Origin: CAYLHF01 sp964383365
GTDB taxonomy: Bacteria > Bacteroidota > Rhodothermia > Rhodothermales > UBA10348
Direction: 5' to 3'
NCBI GenBank assembly: GCA_964383365.1
Contig: CAYLHF010000018.1
Coordinates: 3,649 to 67,648, forward strand
DNA: 64,000 nucleotides
Shown in pieces: positions 1-8,698 of the stretch. Positions within the stretch are counted from its first letter, which is position 1; the number at the start of each line of letters is the position of its first letter. Position numbers and translations under genes: made by a program. The notes below the pieces were generated by a model. It was not told the origin of the DNA, did not search any database, and saw only the letters and a program-made list of their open reading frames with translations.

Positions 1-1557
1 GACCAGGTCATCCCACCCTTCGAGGATCCTTCTTGAGTCGTTGTCCAGGAGTTCCCACCAGTGAGATTCCATCTCATGGAGCACCTTCCCTACTTTTGTT
101 GATTCATCCGGATGCCAACTGGCGAGTTGCCGGGATGCGCCCTGCGCCTGCCCCCACTTTCTAGCATGAACAACCTGAGATTCGGCGTGGCGACGATACG
201 CTCTGGAGACATCGGCGATATCGCCCATGTAACGCTGCCGTTGGGGGGGGATGAGTGCCTGTTCACCGACGACCGTATCCGATTCGTCACGTCCGGAACC
301 GTCCGGAACCGGGAATTCAAAATGGTTCGTGAGTCTACTCAACAGACTCTCGTAAAGAACGGTTACTCCATGATCATTAAAGTGGGATGCCATGGTCGGA
401 AAAACGGGCATCTCCTCCACATCGGTCTCAAAACGCTCGAAGTTGCGTTGTAGTTGTTTCCGGACATCCCGAAGCGCGTCGTCGGATCCTCTTTTTTCGA
501 ACTTGTTCAAGGCTACGAAGTCTGCGACGTCGAGCATCCCGATCTTTTCCAATTGGGAGGGAGCACCAAATTCCTGGGTCATCACATAGACCGATAGATC
601 GGTCAGCTCGGCAACTTCGGTATCGCTCTGCCCGATTCCGGCCGTTTCGAGAAGTACGAGGTCATAGCCGGCTGCCCGGCACACGTCAATGCTGTCAGAT
701 AGGGCGCTGGAAATTGCCCGGTGCGCCTGCCGTGTAGCAAACGATCGCATGAAGACCCGGTGATCGCCGCCAACGTAAATAGCATTCATTCGAATCCTAT
801 CACCCAGAAGTGCACCGCCGGTCCGTTTTCTGGTCGGATCGACAGACAGGACCGCGATCTTAATGTCTTTGTAGTCAGCCAGAAAACGACGGATAAGTTC
901 GTCAGTGAGCGTGCTCTTGCCCGCACCTCCGGTGCCTGTGATGCCAATCGAAGGAGCTTTCCGTTTATCTTCTGAGGCGGGTGATCCATCGCCGGAAGAA
1001 GCAGCCATGTCGGGGGCGAGATCACCATTCAGGCCCGATTCTACCCTGGTGAGACTCCGGGCCGTACGCATGGACGTCTCGAAGGACACGTCCGGTTGCT
1101 CGGCAGGGGAGAGGTCGGCCGTAGAGAAGTCACACTCCCGAAGCATAAGGTCGATCATGCCCCGAAGTCCCATCGACATTCCATCTTCCGGAGAGAAGAT
1201 CCGTGTGATCCCGTAGGCCTGCAGCTCCTCAATTTCTTCCGGTACGATCACCCCTCCACCGCCACCAAAAACTCGGACGTGACCGGCGCCGCGCTCGGCC
1301 AGTAGATCTACCATGTATTTGAAGAATTCCATGTGTCCGCCCTGATACGACGAGACGGCGATTCCTTGAACATCTTCCTCGATAGCCGTTTCGACGATTT
1401 CCAGGACGGACCTGTTGTGACCGAGATGGATGACCTCTGCACCCCCGGCCTGCAATATTCTCCGCATGATGTTAATCGCAGCGTCATGGCCATCAAAAAG
1501 GCTGGCTGCGGTTACAAACCGGATCTGATGGGTTGGCTGATATGAAGTGGCTTCCAT
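1..1557 (-). CDS. icmF: Fused isobutyryl-CoA mutase IcmF, N-terminal part (cut by window edge)
   Basis: The reading frame is open from an ATG at 1557 to base 1 (519 codons) and continues outside the window. Residues about 12-140 are a B12-binding domain with the FDGHDAAINIM box (Asp22, His24), where His binds cobalt in the base-off form. Residues about 200-450 are a MeaB-like G-protein chaperone domain with Walker A GTGGAGKST at 208-216. This order, B12 domain then GTPase, is specific to IcmF; the mutase domain would follow beyond the edge. IcmF interconverts isobutyryl-CoA and butyryl-CoA (some members act on related acyl-CoAs) with adenosylcobalamin. It is the last visible gene of a minus-strand run. 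A GTG 30 bases upstream in frame is an alternative start. Confidence 0.93.
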   Translation of the reverse strand, partial: MEATSYQPTHQIRFVTAASLFDGHDAAINIMRRILQAGGAEVIHLGHNRSVLEIVETAIEEDVQGIAVSSYQGGHMEFFKYMVDLLAERGAGHVRVFGGGGGVIVPEEIEELQAYGITRIFSPEDGMSMGLRGMIDLMLRECDFSTADLSPAEQPDVSFETSMRTARSLTRVESGLNGDLAPDMAASSGDGSPASEDKRKAPSIGITGTGGAGKSTLTDELIRRFLADYKDIKIAVLSVDPTRKRTGGALLGDRIRMNAIYVGGDHRVFMRSFATRQAHRAISSALSDSIDVCRAAGYDLVLLETAGIGQSDTEVAELTDLSVYVMTQEFGAPSQLEKIGMLDVADFVALNKFEKRGSDDALRDVRKQLQRNFERFETDVEEMPVFPTMASHFNDHGVTVLYESLLSRLTNHFEFPVPDGSGRDESDTVVGEQALIPPQRQRYMGDIADVSRAYRRHAESQVVHARKWGQAQGASRQLASWHPDESTKVGKVLHEMESHWWELLDNDSRRILEGWDDLV

Positions 1558-1613
1558 GCGTGATTCGTGAACGATGAAGGACGTTCTCACGGAATGAATA
1601 AGACCTGACTGCC

Positions 1614-2225
1614 TCAGGGTTCCCTGTCCGGTTTGAAATATGCGACAGAATCCACCAGATCCGACTCGGCGAGCCGCGCGGCGGCTTCGACTTCTTCGCC
1701 AACGCGGGTCTTCAAAATGAGGTCATTTGAGTGTTTCGACAAGTAAAGAACGTCGAGACCCAGCGATTCAGCGAGGACCCGAGCCCGCTCTTCTGTCAGT
1801 TCCGGTGACAAAGAAAAAATGATATTGAACGGGTAGAAATCGTCCGCATTCAGGAGCCTGCGCACATTGATGGATGAATCAGCTTCAGCTGCCTGCACGA
1901 GGCCGGTCATCATATCTTCCTGTTGAATATCGAGGATTTCTGACCGGCCCTCGATGGCCTGAAGCTCTGAAACCGTGTATCCTTTCCTGGAGCCGGTCCA
2001 GACCGTGACAGCGTCGTAGGCGGTTCCAAAGACAATAAAGCCCGCCTCTTCTGAGAACCGGGTCGCTGAACGCAGGCTTACTTCCGGACCGAAAGTGACA
2101 CGCAACAGTCCCGGTCGGAGTTCGAATCCGTCTGATATGTCCTGCCCTGTCTGGGCGAATCCGATGTGAACGAGAAATATCGAAATCAGCATCAGTCCGG
2201 AGACAGAAAGACGAAGCGGTTTCAT
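1614..2225 (-). CDS. Small secreted protein of unknown function
   Basis: I do not recognise a family with certainty. From the ATG at 2225 the protein has 203 residues and begins with a clear signal peptide (basic MKPLR, hydrophobic core, cleavage near GFA-QTG). An ATG at 2246 would add seven residues but overlaps the preceding gene. The mature part is hydrophilic and ends in a stretch (LAESDLVDSVAYFKPD) that loosely recalls the end of subtilisin-type propeptides, where a short ferredoxin-like fold closes with such a strand. That resemblance is weak. No catalytic motif or membrane segment is visible after the signal. The gene starts 7 bases after the phosphopantetheinyl transferase stop, so the two are probably co-transcribed. 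Confidence 0.7.
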   Translation of the reverse strand: MKPLRLSVSGLMLISIFLVHIGFAQTGQDISDGFELRPGLLRVTFGPEVSLRSATRFSEEAGFIVFGTAYDAVTVWTGSRKGYTVSELQAIEGRSEILDIQQEDMMTGLVQAAEADSSINVRRLLNADDFYPFNIIFSLSPELTEERARVLAESLGLDVLYLSKHSNDLILKTRVGEEVEAAARLAESDLVDSVAYFKPDREP

Positions 2226-2232
2226 ACAGGTG

Positions 2233-2853
2233 CTATTGGTATGCAATTACGAGTACATACGGTGGAGTAATAGAAAACGTCGCTAACCAAATCTGTTCTT
2301 CACTGTCTTTGATGGTCGCGCGATTTTCCTCGAGATCCACACAGACAGTGAGCTTTCTGGGTGAAATCCGCAGACCGGTACCCTTTGCCTTGAGGACGGC
2401 CTCTTTCAGCGTCCACGTAAGAAAAAGTTGCTCCGAAACAGACAGCGGTAAGCGTTTAACGGCTCCCGACTCCTGTTCATTCATGATGTAATTGAGCAGT
2501 GTCTCTGGTTTTTCGGAAATGTACTCCAGGTCGACACCGATCGTTCGCTTTGAAGCGATGGCGACTGCCCGATTCTGGCTGTGCGCAATGGAGATCTTAA
2601 AACCAGAGTCGGGAGCTACTACCTGCCCGCTCGACTGTACGTTGAGTGTAACATCTTCAGGACGGCGATCCAACAACCGTCCGAGTAGTTGACGGACGGC
2701 CAATCGGCCGAGGACGAACTGATTCCGTCGGGACTCACTACGCATCCCTGCCCGTCTATCGATCTCTTCCCGAGACAATAAATCGGCCCAGTTCCGAGCG
2801 ATGGAAGCATCCGAGTCGAGCTGATGGACAAAGATGTCCGGTGGTATCACCAT
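2233..2853 (-). CDS. 4'-phosphopantetheinyl transferase, Sfp type
   Basis: 206 residues. Transfers the phosphopantetheine arm of CoA to a serine on acyl or peptidyl carrier proteins. The magnesium-binding motif GVDLE is at 106-110 (Asp108, Glu110), and the second signature WTLKEAVLKAKGTG is at 147-160 (Trp147, Lys150, Glu151). The upstream motif KISIAHS (86-92) fits the family, and the length is typical of Sfp/HetI proteins rather than the short AcpS type. No carrier-protein or polyketide synthase gene lies in the window, so the partner may simply be the fatty-acid carrier. It lies 38 bases downstream of sodA and just before the small secreted protein. Confidence 0.92.
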   Translation of the reverse strand: MVIPPDIFVHQLDSDASIARNWADLLSREEIDRRAGMRSESRRNQFVLGRLAVRQLLGRLLDRRPEDVTLNVQSSGQVVAPDSGFKISIAHSQNRAVAIASKRTIGVDLEYISEKPETLLNYIMNEQESGAVKRLPLSVSEQLFLTWTLKEAVLKAKGTGLRISPRKLTVCVDLEENRATIKDSEEQIWLATFSITPPYVLVIAYQ

Positions 2854-2891
2854 GGAGACGATAAATACCCCGAAAAAAGTTGTGAGGACTG

Positions 2892-3500
2892 TTAAACGGA
2901 GTCGAAATTCCGCTCAACCTGGTCCCAGTTGACGACATTCCAGAACGCTCCGACGTAATCGGGTCGCCGGTTCTGATAATTCAGATAGTAGGCGTGTTCC
3001 CACACATCAAGTCCCAAAACAGGCGTATCTCCCTTCATATATGGACTATCCTGATTCGCTGTAGAATAGACTTTCAGGCCTCCATCTGCTGATTTGACCA
3101 ACCACGCCCAACCGCTGCCGAATCGGGTTCCTGCCGCTGCTGCAAATGCAGCCTTGAATGCTTCAAATGAGCCAAACGTTGCGTCTATTGCGTCGGCCAG
3201 CGTGCCGCCCGGCAATCCACCCCCGTTCGGAGACATAACGGACCAGAACAAACTGTGATTGGCGTGTCCGCCTCCATTATTGCGAACGGCTGTCTGAATT
3301 TCGTCGGGTACGTCGTTCATTGAGCCCAGAAGATCCCTGACGGAGAGGGCAGCCAGCGAGGGATGCGCATCGAGAGCGGCATTCAATTTGTTGACATAAC
3401 CCTGATGATGCTTTCCGTGATGGATCTCCATGGTTCTCGTATCGATGTGCGGTTCGAGCGCGTCGTGAGCATACGGGAGATCAGGTAAGGAATGTGCCAT
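2892..3500 (-). CDS. sodA: Superoxide dismutase, manganese-type of the Fe/Mn family
   Basis: 202 residues, full length, with no signal peptide, so cytoplasmic. Converts superoxide to oxygen and hydrogen peroxide. The four metal ligands are His27 (MEIHHGKHH), His82 (GGGHANHSLFW), Asp165 and His169 (LDVWEHAYY). The glycine-rich GGGHAN stretch and the Gln150 of STANQDSP are the positions that usually separate Mn enzymes from Fe enzymes, and both point to manganese; cambialistic use cannot be excluded by reading. It lies 79 bases after nuoN on the same strand. A peroxide defence gene next to complex I is plausible because complex I is a main superoxide source, but co-regulation is inference. Confidence 0.96.
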   Translation of the reverse strand: MAHSLPDLPYAHDALEPHIDTRTMEIHHGKHHQGYVNKLNAALDAHPSLAALSVRDLLGSMNDVPDEIQTAVRNNGGGHANHSLFWSVMSPNGGGLPGGTLADAIDATFGSFEAFKAAFAAAAGTRFGSGWAWLVKSADGGLKVYSTANQDSPYMKGDTPVLGLDVWEHAYYLNYQNRRPDYVGAFWNVVNWDQVERNFDSV

Positions 3501-3579
3501 GAGGTAGGATTATATGATTCGGGTGTGAAAGGGCTACGTGAAAAGAGGCGAACAAGAACTCAGCTGTCCGTCCCTGTAA

Positions 3580-5058
3580 CTACGGTAGCAGCGCCAGGGA
3601 TCCGTCAACAAAGAACGAGTTCGTAATGTCGAGCAATCCAGGAGCTACACCGAGGACGATTAGTGCGATTACGCAGAAGACGAGGACCGCAGCAGAGAGA
3701 CGTGGAACAGGAAACGAGCGGGAGGCCGATTCGTTTTCTTTCGGCTCCTTCATGAAAAAGACGACCAGTACTCTGAGATAGTAATAAGCGGAGACTGCAC
3801 TCGTCAGCACGCCGGCGATTGCCAGCCATGTCAGACCGGCGTCGATGGCCGGTGCGAATACGGCAACTTTTCCGAAGAAGCCGCCCAAAGGAGGAAAACC
3901 GGCAAGACTGAACATGAAAAATACCATGCACCAGGCCAGAAGCGGCTTTTTATAACCAACGCCAGCGAGAGAATCCAGTGTCTGTTCGCTGCCTTCTTTT
4001 TCGTCCCACTCCAGGAGCGCGATTACTCCAAATGCCCCGATATTCATTATCGAGTAAACCACGAGATAGAACAGTGCGCCTGAGTAGCCTTCCGGTGTGC
4101 CGGCCGCAAGTCCTACCAAAATATATCCGGCGTGGGCTACGGACGAATACGCGAGCATACGCTTCACATTTCGTTGGGATATAGCCACCACGTTGCCCAG
4201 AATCATGGTAATCAACGCAATGATGGCCAAAACCCCGGTCCAGTGTTCGGTCGGTACGGCATGGTAGAGAACAAGGATCAGGGCCGCAAATGCCGCACTT
4301 TTCGATGCCGTCGACATGAACCCAGTGAGCGGGGTTGGCGCTCCTTGATAGACATCTGGTGTCCACATATGAAAAGGAGCGGCACTGACTTTGAAAAGAA
4401 ATCCGGTTAAAAGGAGGGATACTCCTGCCCAGAACATTACCTGGTCGTTACCGGCGACTGCGATCGATCCCATCCGATCCAGATACATGGTTCCTGTAGA
4501 ACCGTACAGGAGGGCGATACCGTACAGGAAAAAACCCGTAGAAAATGCCCCCAGCAGAAAATACTTGAGCGCACTCTCCTTGGAACCCTGATTGCCGCGG
4601 ACCACCGCCGTAAGTATGTACAGGCAGATCGACATGGTCTCGAGTCCGACAAATGTCATCAGTAGATGATTGGCTGATCCGAGGACCATCATGCCCACTG
4701 TCGCAAACAGGAGCAACGCATACACTTCGCCCTGTCCAGCACCGATCTGATTGAGATAAGATTGCACAAGAATGACCGAAAGAAGGCCGCTTCCGAGAAT
4801 GATCAGATTGACGAAACTGGCCATTCCACCAAATCGGAGGAGTGCATGGTAGGCCGTCCCGGATTCACCGGAAAGATTCGTCCAGGCCAGAATAAACGCG
4901 ATGACGAGGGTAGCTGCAGTGACGGACGGAATTGAGTTATGATTGGGTTTGAATGCGTCGAAAACGACAAGGATCAGCCCCGAGAGCATGACAAGAAGCA
5001 TGGGGAGCGTATGCTGCATGTCTAAACCCAGCTCTGAGAATGCCTGAGATAATTCCAT
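3580..5058 (-). CDS. nuoN: NADH-quinone oxidoreductase subunit N
   Basis: 492 residues, about 14 membrane helices. One of the three antiporter-like subunits of respiratory complex I that carry proton translocation in the membrane arm. The TM5 glutamate is Glu140 in FVGLETMSICLYIL. The lysines of the central hydrophilic axis are in GFLFKVSAAPFHMWTPDVYQG and STASKSAAFA. It is the last nuo gene of the cluster and is separated from nuoM by nhaD and a pterin dehydratase gene. Length and motif order match typical NuoN with no truncation. Confidence 0.97.
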   Translation of the reverse strand: MELSQAFSELGLDMQHTLPMLLVMLSGLILVVFDAFKPNHNSIPSVTAATLVIAFILAWTNLSGESGTAYHALLRFGGMASFVNLIILGSGLLSVILVQSYLNQIGAGQGEVYALLLFATVGMMVLGSANHLLMTFVGLETMSICLYILTAVVRGNQGSKESALKYFLLGAFSTGFFLYGIALLYGSTGTMYLDRMGSIAVAGNDQVMFWAGVSLLLTGFLFKVSAAPFHMWTPDVYQGAPTPLTGFMSTASKSAAFAALILVLYHAVPTEHWTGVLAIIALITMILGNVVAISQRNVKRMLAYSSVAHAGYILVGLAAGTPEGYSGALFYLVVYSIMNIGAFGVIALLEWDEKEGSEQTLDSLAGVGYKKPLLAWCMVFFMFSLAGFPPLGGFFGKVAVFAPAIDAGLTWLAIAGVLTSAVSAYYYLRVLVVFFMKEPKENESASRSFPVPRLSAAVLVFCVIALIVLGVAPGLLDITNSFFVDGSLALLP

Positions 5059-5091
5059 GTTAATCAGTAATTGTCTTGGACGAAAATCGTC

Positions 5092-5388
5092 CTATAGCCA
5101 GCAAAAATGTTCTATTGTTCGAGCAAGATCGATATCTCGTTCCGTGACGACGTTGCCCGCATCGTGCGTTGCAAGCCTCAACGTAACCCGGTTGTAGACG
5201 TTGACTATTTCAGGATGGTGATCCCTTTCTTCTGCCTCGAAGGAAACCCGAACAATAAAGCTGACGGCTTCCCGGAACGACGAGAATGTAAATTCTTTTT
5301 CGAGTTGATCAGCGCAATGTCTCCAACCCGGAAGATCCGAGAGGACCCTGGCAATTTGGTCTGGTTGAAGGATTTCGATCGAGTTCAT
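5092..5388 (-). CDS. Pterin-4a-carbinolamine dehydratase
   Basis: 98 residues from the ATG at 5388 (an ATG at 5424 lies inside nhaD). Dehydrates 4a-hydroxytetrahydrobiopterin to recycle the cofactor of aromatic amino-acid hydroxylases. The hallmark [E/D]xHHPxxxxxYNRVxxxLxTHD is present: ERDHHPEIVNVYNRV followed by LRLATHDAGNVVTERDIDLA. Two active-site histidines sit side by side in HHP, and the third is in ATHD. No phenylalanine hydroxylase gene is in the window. The gene sits between nhaD and nuoN inside the complex I operon, which is the arrangement described in Rhodothermus marinus, where its role next to complex I is unresolved. Confidence 0.95.
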   Translation of the reverse strand: MNSIEILQPDQIARVLSDLPGWRHCADQLEKEFTFSSFREAVSFIVRVSFEAEERDHHPEIVNVYNRVTLRLATHDAGNVVTERDIDLARTIEHFCWL

Positions 5389-5407
5389 AACTGACTGAAA
5401 GGACAGT

Positions 5408-6988
5408 TTAGAGTAACCAACCACTGAAGAAGATCACATAGATGACGAAATAGATCGGAACGAGAATGGGTATCGAATAGCGGAGGATGTACCCCATAAA
5501 GGACGGGGTTTCAACGCCGTTGGCTTCCGCGATCGCCTTGACCATGAAGTTGGGGGCATTACCGATATACGACAGGGCGCCGAAGAAGACGGCAGCCACT
5601 GAGATAGCCTGCAGCATCACCGCCGATGAGATACCGTGCTCCATGATTCCGTTGGCAAAGTGGGCAACTTCAGCCGGCGAGTTTACGTTTTTTCCAAAAT
5701 CTCCCATCGCGGCCGCGAGAAAGTTCAGATACGTCGGAGCATTGTCAAGAATACCCGAGAGGCCTCCCGTTCCCCAGTAAAACATTCCGACGGTGAGACC
5801 TTCCGAATTCTGCTGCGCGAAATTGGCAATGAGTTGGAGTGCCGGCTGCATCGTGGCAAATATCCCGAGAAATAACCAGCCTACCTCCCGGATTGGCTCG
5901 AATGTGAAGGCATTCTTTTCGAGAGCCTCTTTATCTGCCGTAAAAAAGGCAGCCACGGCAACAGAGAACATGATAATCTCGCGTATGCCCAGCGGAATAC
6001 CGATCAGTTCTCTGAGATTGGGCACCCATGGAAATATTACCGGATCAATAAAAACGGACACGATGATGATGGCAACCCAGAAAAAGCTTTTGGCACCCTG
6101 AAGGGAGACAATCGGTTTATCCGGTACCGGTTCTTGACTCTCATCCTTATTCCGACGATCGAAGACGTAGAAAACAGCCAGTATCAAAGCCGTTGTTGGA
6201 AGCCAGATATACCATACATGAACGAACGTCCAGAAGAATGGCACCCCTCGGAGAAAGCCCAGGAATAGCGGCGGGTCTCCGATGGGCGTCAGCGCACCAC
6301 CTACATTGGCGACCAGAAAGATGAAAAATATGATATGGTAGGACTTGAGTCGACCCTGATTCAAGCGCATGTAGGAACGAATGAACAGCATGGCCGCACC
6401 CGTTGTCGCTATCACGTTCGCACACACCGAAGCGACAAAAAGAATGATCACATTGTTGCGGGGCGTGCCCCGAAGATTCAGGGAGAGAAATACTCCGCTG
6501 GCGGCAATAAACAACGATGCAACCAGGGCCAGGAAGCTGAAGTATTCGGTGACGGCATGTTCAATCGGGACGAACGTCTTGAGCTCAAACAGATAGTACA
6601 GTGCCACAAACAGTCCCAGCCCAATCGAATATTTGGGATAGTGATGATGCCAGTGGTGTGCAAAGAATAGCGGACCGGTAGCAATAAGCAACAGAATTGT
6701 GATAAAAGGTAGCACGAGCCAGGTAGGAGGCAGCGGACCGTGTTCGCCACCCTCTTCATGTTCGAGCGACTCATCATGATTCCCTTCACCGGCTCCGTTC
6801 TGAACAGGAGCATTCTGTGCTGAATCGGCCACTTCCTGTCGATCATGAGAAGCCTCCTGAACCTGCGGGATAAGTAACGGAGTGCCCGCAAACGCAGACG
6901 CAGGAAAGACAATGGACCCGAGCAGGACGGCTGTCAGCCCCGCTATCAGCAATGGTCCATATCCAGATCTGTTGGGAGAATGATTCAT
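5408..6988 (-). CDS. nhaD: Na+/H+ antiporter, NhaD family
   Basis: 526 residues. An N-terminal hydrophobic segment ending near SAFA is followed by an unusual acidic, His/Glu-rich stretch (about 45-85) and then about 12 membrane helices. The NhaD signatures GALTPIGDPPLFLGFLRGVPFFW and GILDNAPTYLNFLAAAMG are intact, with the acidic Asp and Asn-Ala-Pro segments expected to form the ion path. NhaD exchanges cytoplasmic Na+ (or Li+) for external protons, which suits a halophilic or marine life. It starts 12 bases after nuoM and is followed after 19 bases by the pterin dehydratase, so it is translated from the complex I transcript. Physical association with complex I is unproven. Confidence 0.96.
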   Translation of the reverse strand: MNHSPNRSGYGPLLIAGLTAVLLGSIVFPASAFAGTPLLIPQVQEASHDRQEVADSAQNAPVQNGAGEGNHDESLEHEEGGEHGPLPPTWLVLPFITILLLIATGPLFFAHHWHHHYPKYSIGLGLFVALYYLFELKTFVPIEHAVTEYFSFLALVASLFIAASGVFLSLNLRGTPRNNVIILFVASVCANVIATTGAAMLFIRSYMRLNQGRLKSYHIIFFIFLVANVGGALTPIGDPPLFLGFLRGVPFFWTFVHVWYIWLPTTALILAVFYVFDRRNKDESQEPVPDKPIVSLQGAKSFFWVAIIIVSVFIDPVIFPWVPNLRELIGIPLGIREIIMFSVAVAAFFTADKEALEKNAFTFEPIREVGWLFLGIFATMQPALQLIANFAQQNSEGLTVGMFYWGTGGLSGILDNAPTYLNFLAAAMGDFGKNVNSPAEVAHFANGIMEHGISSAVMLQAISVAAVFFGALSYIGNAPNFMVKAIAEANGVETPSFMGYILRYSIPILVPIYFVIYVIFFSGWLL

Positions 6989-7000
6989 GAACTGGGGATT

Positions 7001-8662
7001 TTAACGGCGAAGATCTGAGTGATAGCTCGTAGAATAGCCGTTAGAACCGTTTTCGGCAACTCGTTGTCCGAAAGAGCTTCTGTTCGAATTGTTTTCGATC
7101 CCGGTGCCTTCGGCCAGTGGTAGCGCTTCAGCTTCCTGAACTGCCGCCAATTTTTTCTGCTGTACCACCTCCAGCAAGTGCTCTACCGCAGGTTCACTCT
7201 TTTCCAGAAACGTATTCGGGAAGAATCCCAACACGACCATCAGGACGAGCAGTGGAGCGAGAAGTATTAGCTCTCGCCTGCTGAGATCAGGCATCTGACG
7301 ATTCTCTTCCTTTTCCAATGCTCCCCAGAACATGCGATAGACCATCCAGAGGAGGTAGACGGCAGCCAGAATCACTCCCGTCGTCGCAACTGCTACGAGT
7401 ATGCCGCTGTCGATGACGCTGCTCTTGAACGATCCGATCAGGATGAGAAATTCTCCGACGAATCCATTCAGCCCCGGCAATCCGGCCGATGCCAGGACCG
7501 TGAAAACCATAAAGAATGATAGTACGGGTACGGACGCGGCAATGCCTCCGTAATCGGCCATAAGTCTCGTGTGGCGTCGCTCGTAAAGCATGCCCACCAA
7601 GAGGAAGAGCGCACCGGTCGAAATTCCGTGATTGACCATCTGGATCATGGCCCCCTGAAGTGCCTCGGGCGTAAAGGCGAAAATTCCCAGGACCACAAAT
7701 CCGAGGTGGCTGACGCTCGAATAGGCGACCAGTTTTTTGGCATCGACCTGAGCCCTCGACACGAGCGCACCATACAAGATTCCGATCACGGCCAGGATCG
7801 CGAACAACATCGCATAGTCCTGGGCTGCATTGGGAAAGAGCGGAAGGGCAAAACGAACCAGTCCGTAGGTACCCATTTTCAGTAATACCCCTGCAAGTAC
7901 GACGGATCCACCGGTGGGCGCCTGAACGTGAGCATCGGGAAGCCACGTGTGAAATGGAAAGAGTGGGACTTTGATTGCGAATGCCAACGCAAAAAAGAGG
8001 AACAGCCAGCCTTGCGTAGAAACCGGGATGTTGTACGAGACAAGTTTGAACCAGTCCGTGGTGAATACTCCTCCGTTAACTGCGTCTCCCGCGAGAAATC
8101 CGAGGGCGATCAGCGCAACCAGCATAAGAAGCGAGCCAACGAGTGTATAAATCACAAATTTCAGTGCGGCATAAATCCTGTTTTCTCCTCCCCATATCCC
8201 GATCACGAAATACATCGGTATGAGCGTGAGTTCGAAGAAAACGTAGAATAGAAATGCGTCGAAGGCGGTGAATACACCCGTTACACCGGTCTGCAAAACA
8301 AGCAGGAGTACGTAATAGGCCTTGTGATGCTCGGTGATATAGTTCCACGATGAAAGGACGACGATGGGGCCGAGCAGGGTCGTCAGGAGAACCAGTAACA
8401 GGTTCAGACCGTCGATTCCAACAAAATATTTAATGTCTGCACTGCCGGGGAACCATGCAGCCATGTCCGCCATCTGGGGTACGTCTGCCGTTGAGATCGC
8501 GGGGTCGAATCCGATGTAAAGGCCGATCGAGGCCACAAACGTAAGACTCGTTATAACGAGCGCCGACCACTTAATCTGATCTGCCGTGCGCGCGAGCAGG
8601 GTGAGTACCGCTCCCGCCAGTGGCAAGAAGACGATAAGCGAAGTCAGGTGTGGAATATTCAT
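7001..8662 (-). CDS. nuoM: NADH-quinone oxidoreductase subunit M
   Basis: 553 residues, about 14 membrane helices. Antiporter-like subunit of complex I. Key residues fall where expected: Glu144 (FYVFFELTLIPMYF), Lys231 (AFAIKVPLFPFHTWLPDAHVQAP) and Lys262 (GVLLKMGTYG), matching Glu144, Lys234 and Lys265 of Escherichia coli NuoM. The C-terminus carries about 45 extra, non-membrane residues after the last helix, rich in Glu, Asn and Ser, so the protein is longer than the roughly 500 usual. Its stop lies 12 bases before nhaD. Confidence 0.97.
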   Translation of the reverse strand: MNIPHLTSLIVFLPLAGAVLTLLARTADQIKWSALVITSLTFVASIGLYIGFDPAISTADVPQMADMAAWFPGSADIKYFVGIDGLNLLLVLLTTLLGPIVVLSSWNYITEHHKAYYVLLLVLQTGVTGVFTAFDAFLFYVFFELTLIPMYFVIGIWGGENRIYAALKFVIYTLVGSLLMLVALIALGFLAGDAVNGGVFTTDWFKLVSYNIPVSTQGWLFLFFALAFAIKVPLFPFHTWLPDAHVQAPTGGSVVLAGVLLKMGTYGLVRFALPLFPNAAQDYAMLFAILAVIGILYGALVSRAQVDAKKLVAYSSVSHLGFVVLGIFAFTPEALQGAMIQMVNHGISTGALFLLVGMLYERRHTRLMADYGGIAASVPVLSFFMVFTVLASAGLPGLNGFVGEFLILIGSFKSSVIDSGILVAVATTGVILAAVYLLWMVYRMFWGALEKEENRQMPDLSRRELILLAPLLVLMVVLGFFPNTFLEKSEPAVEHLLEVVQQKKLAAVQEAEALPLAEGTGIENNSNRSSFGQRVAENGSNGYSTSYHSDLRR

Positions 8663-8698
8663 CAGTTCCAGTTCAAACGAAATATCTGGGAAAGTCTG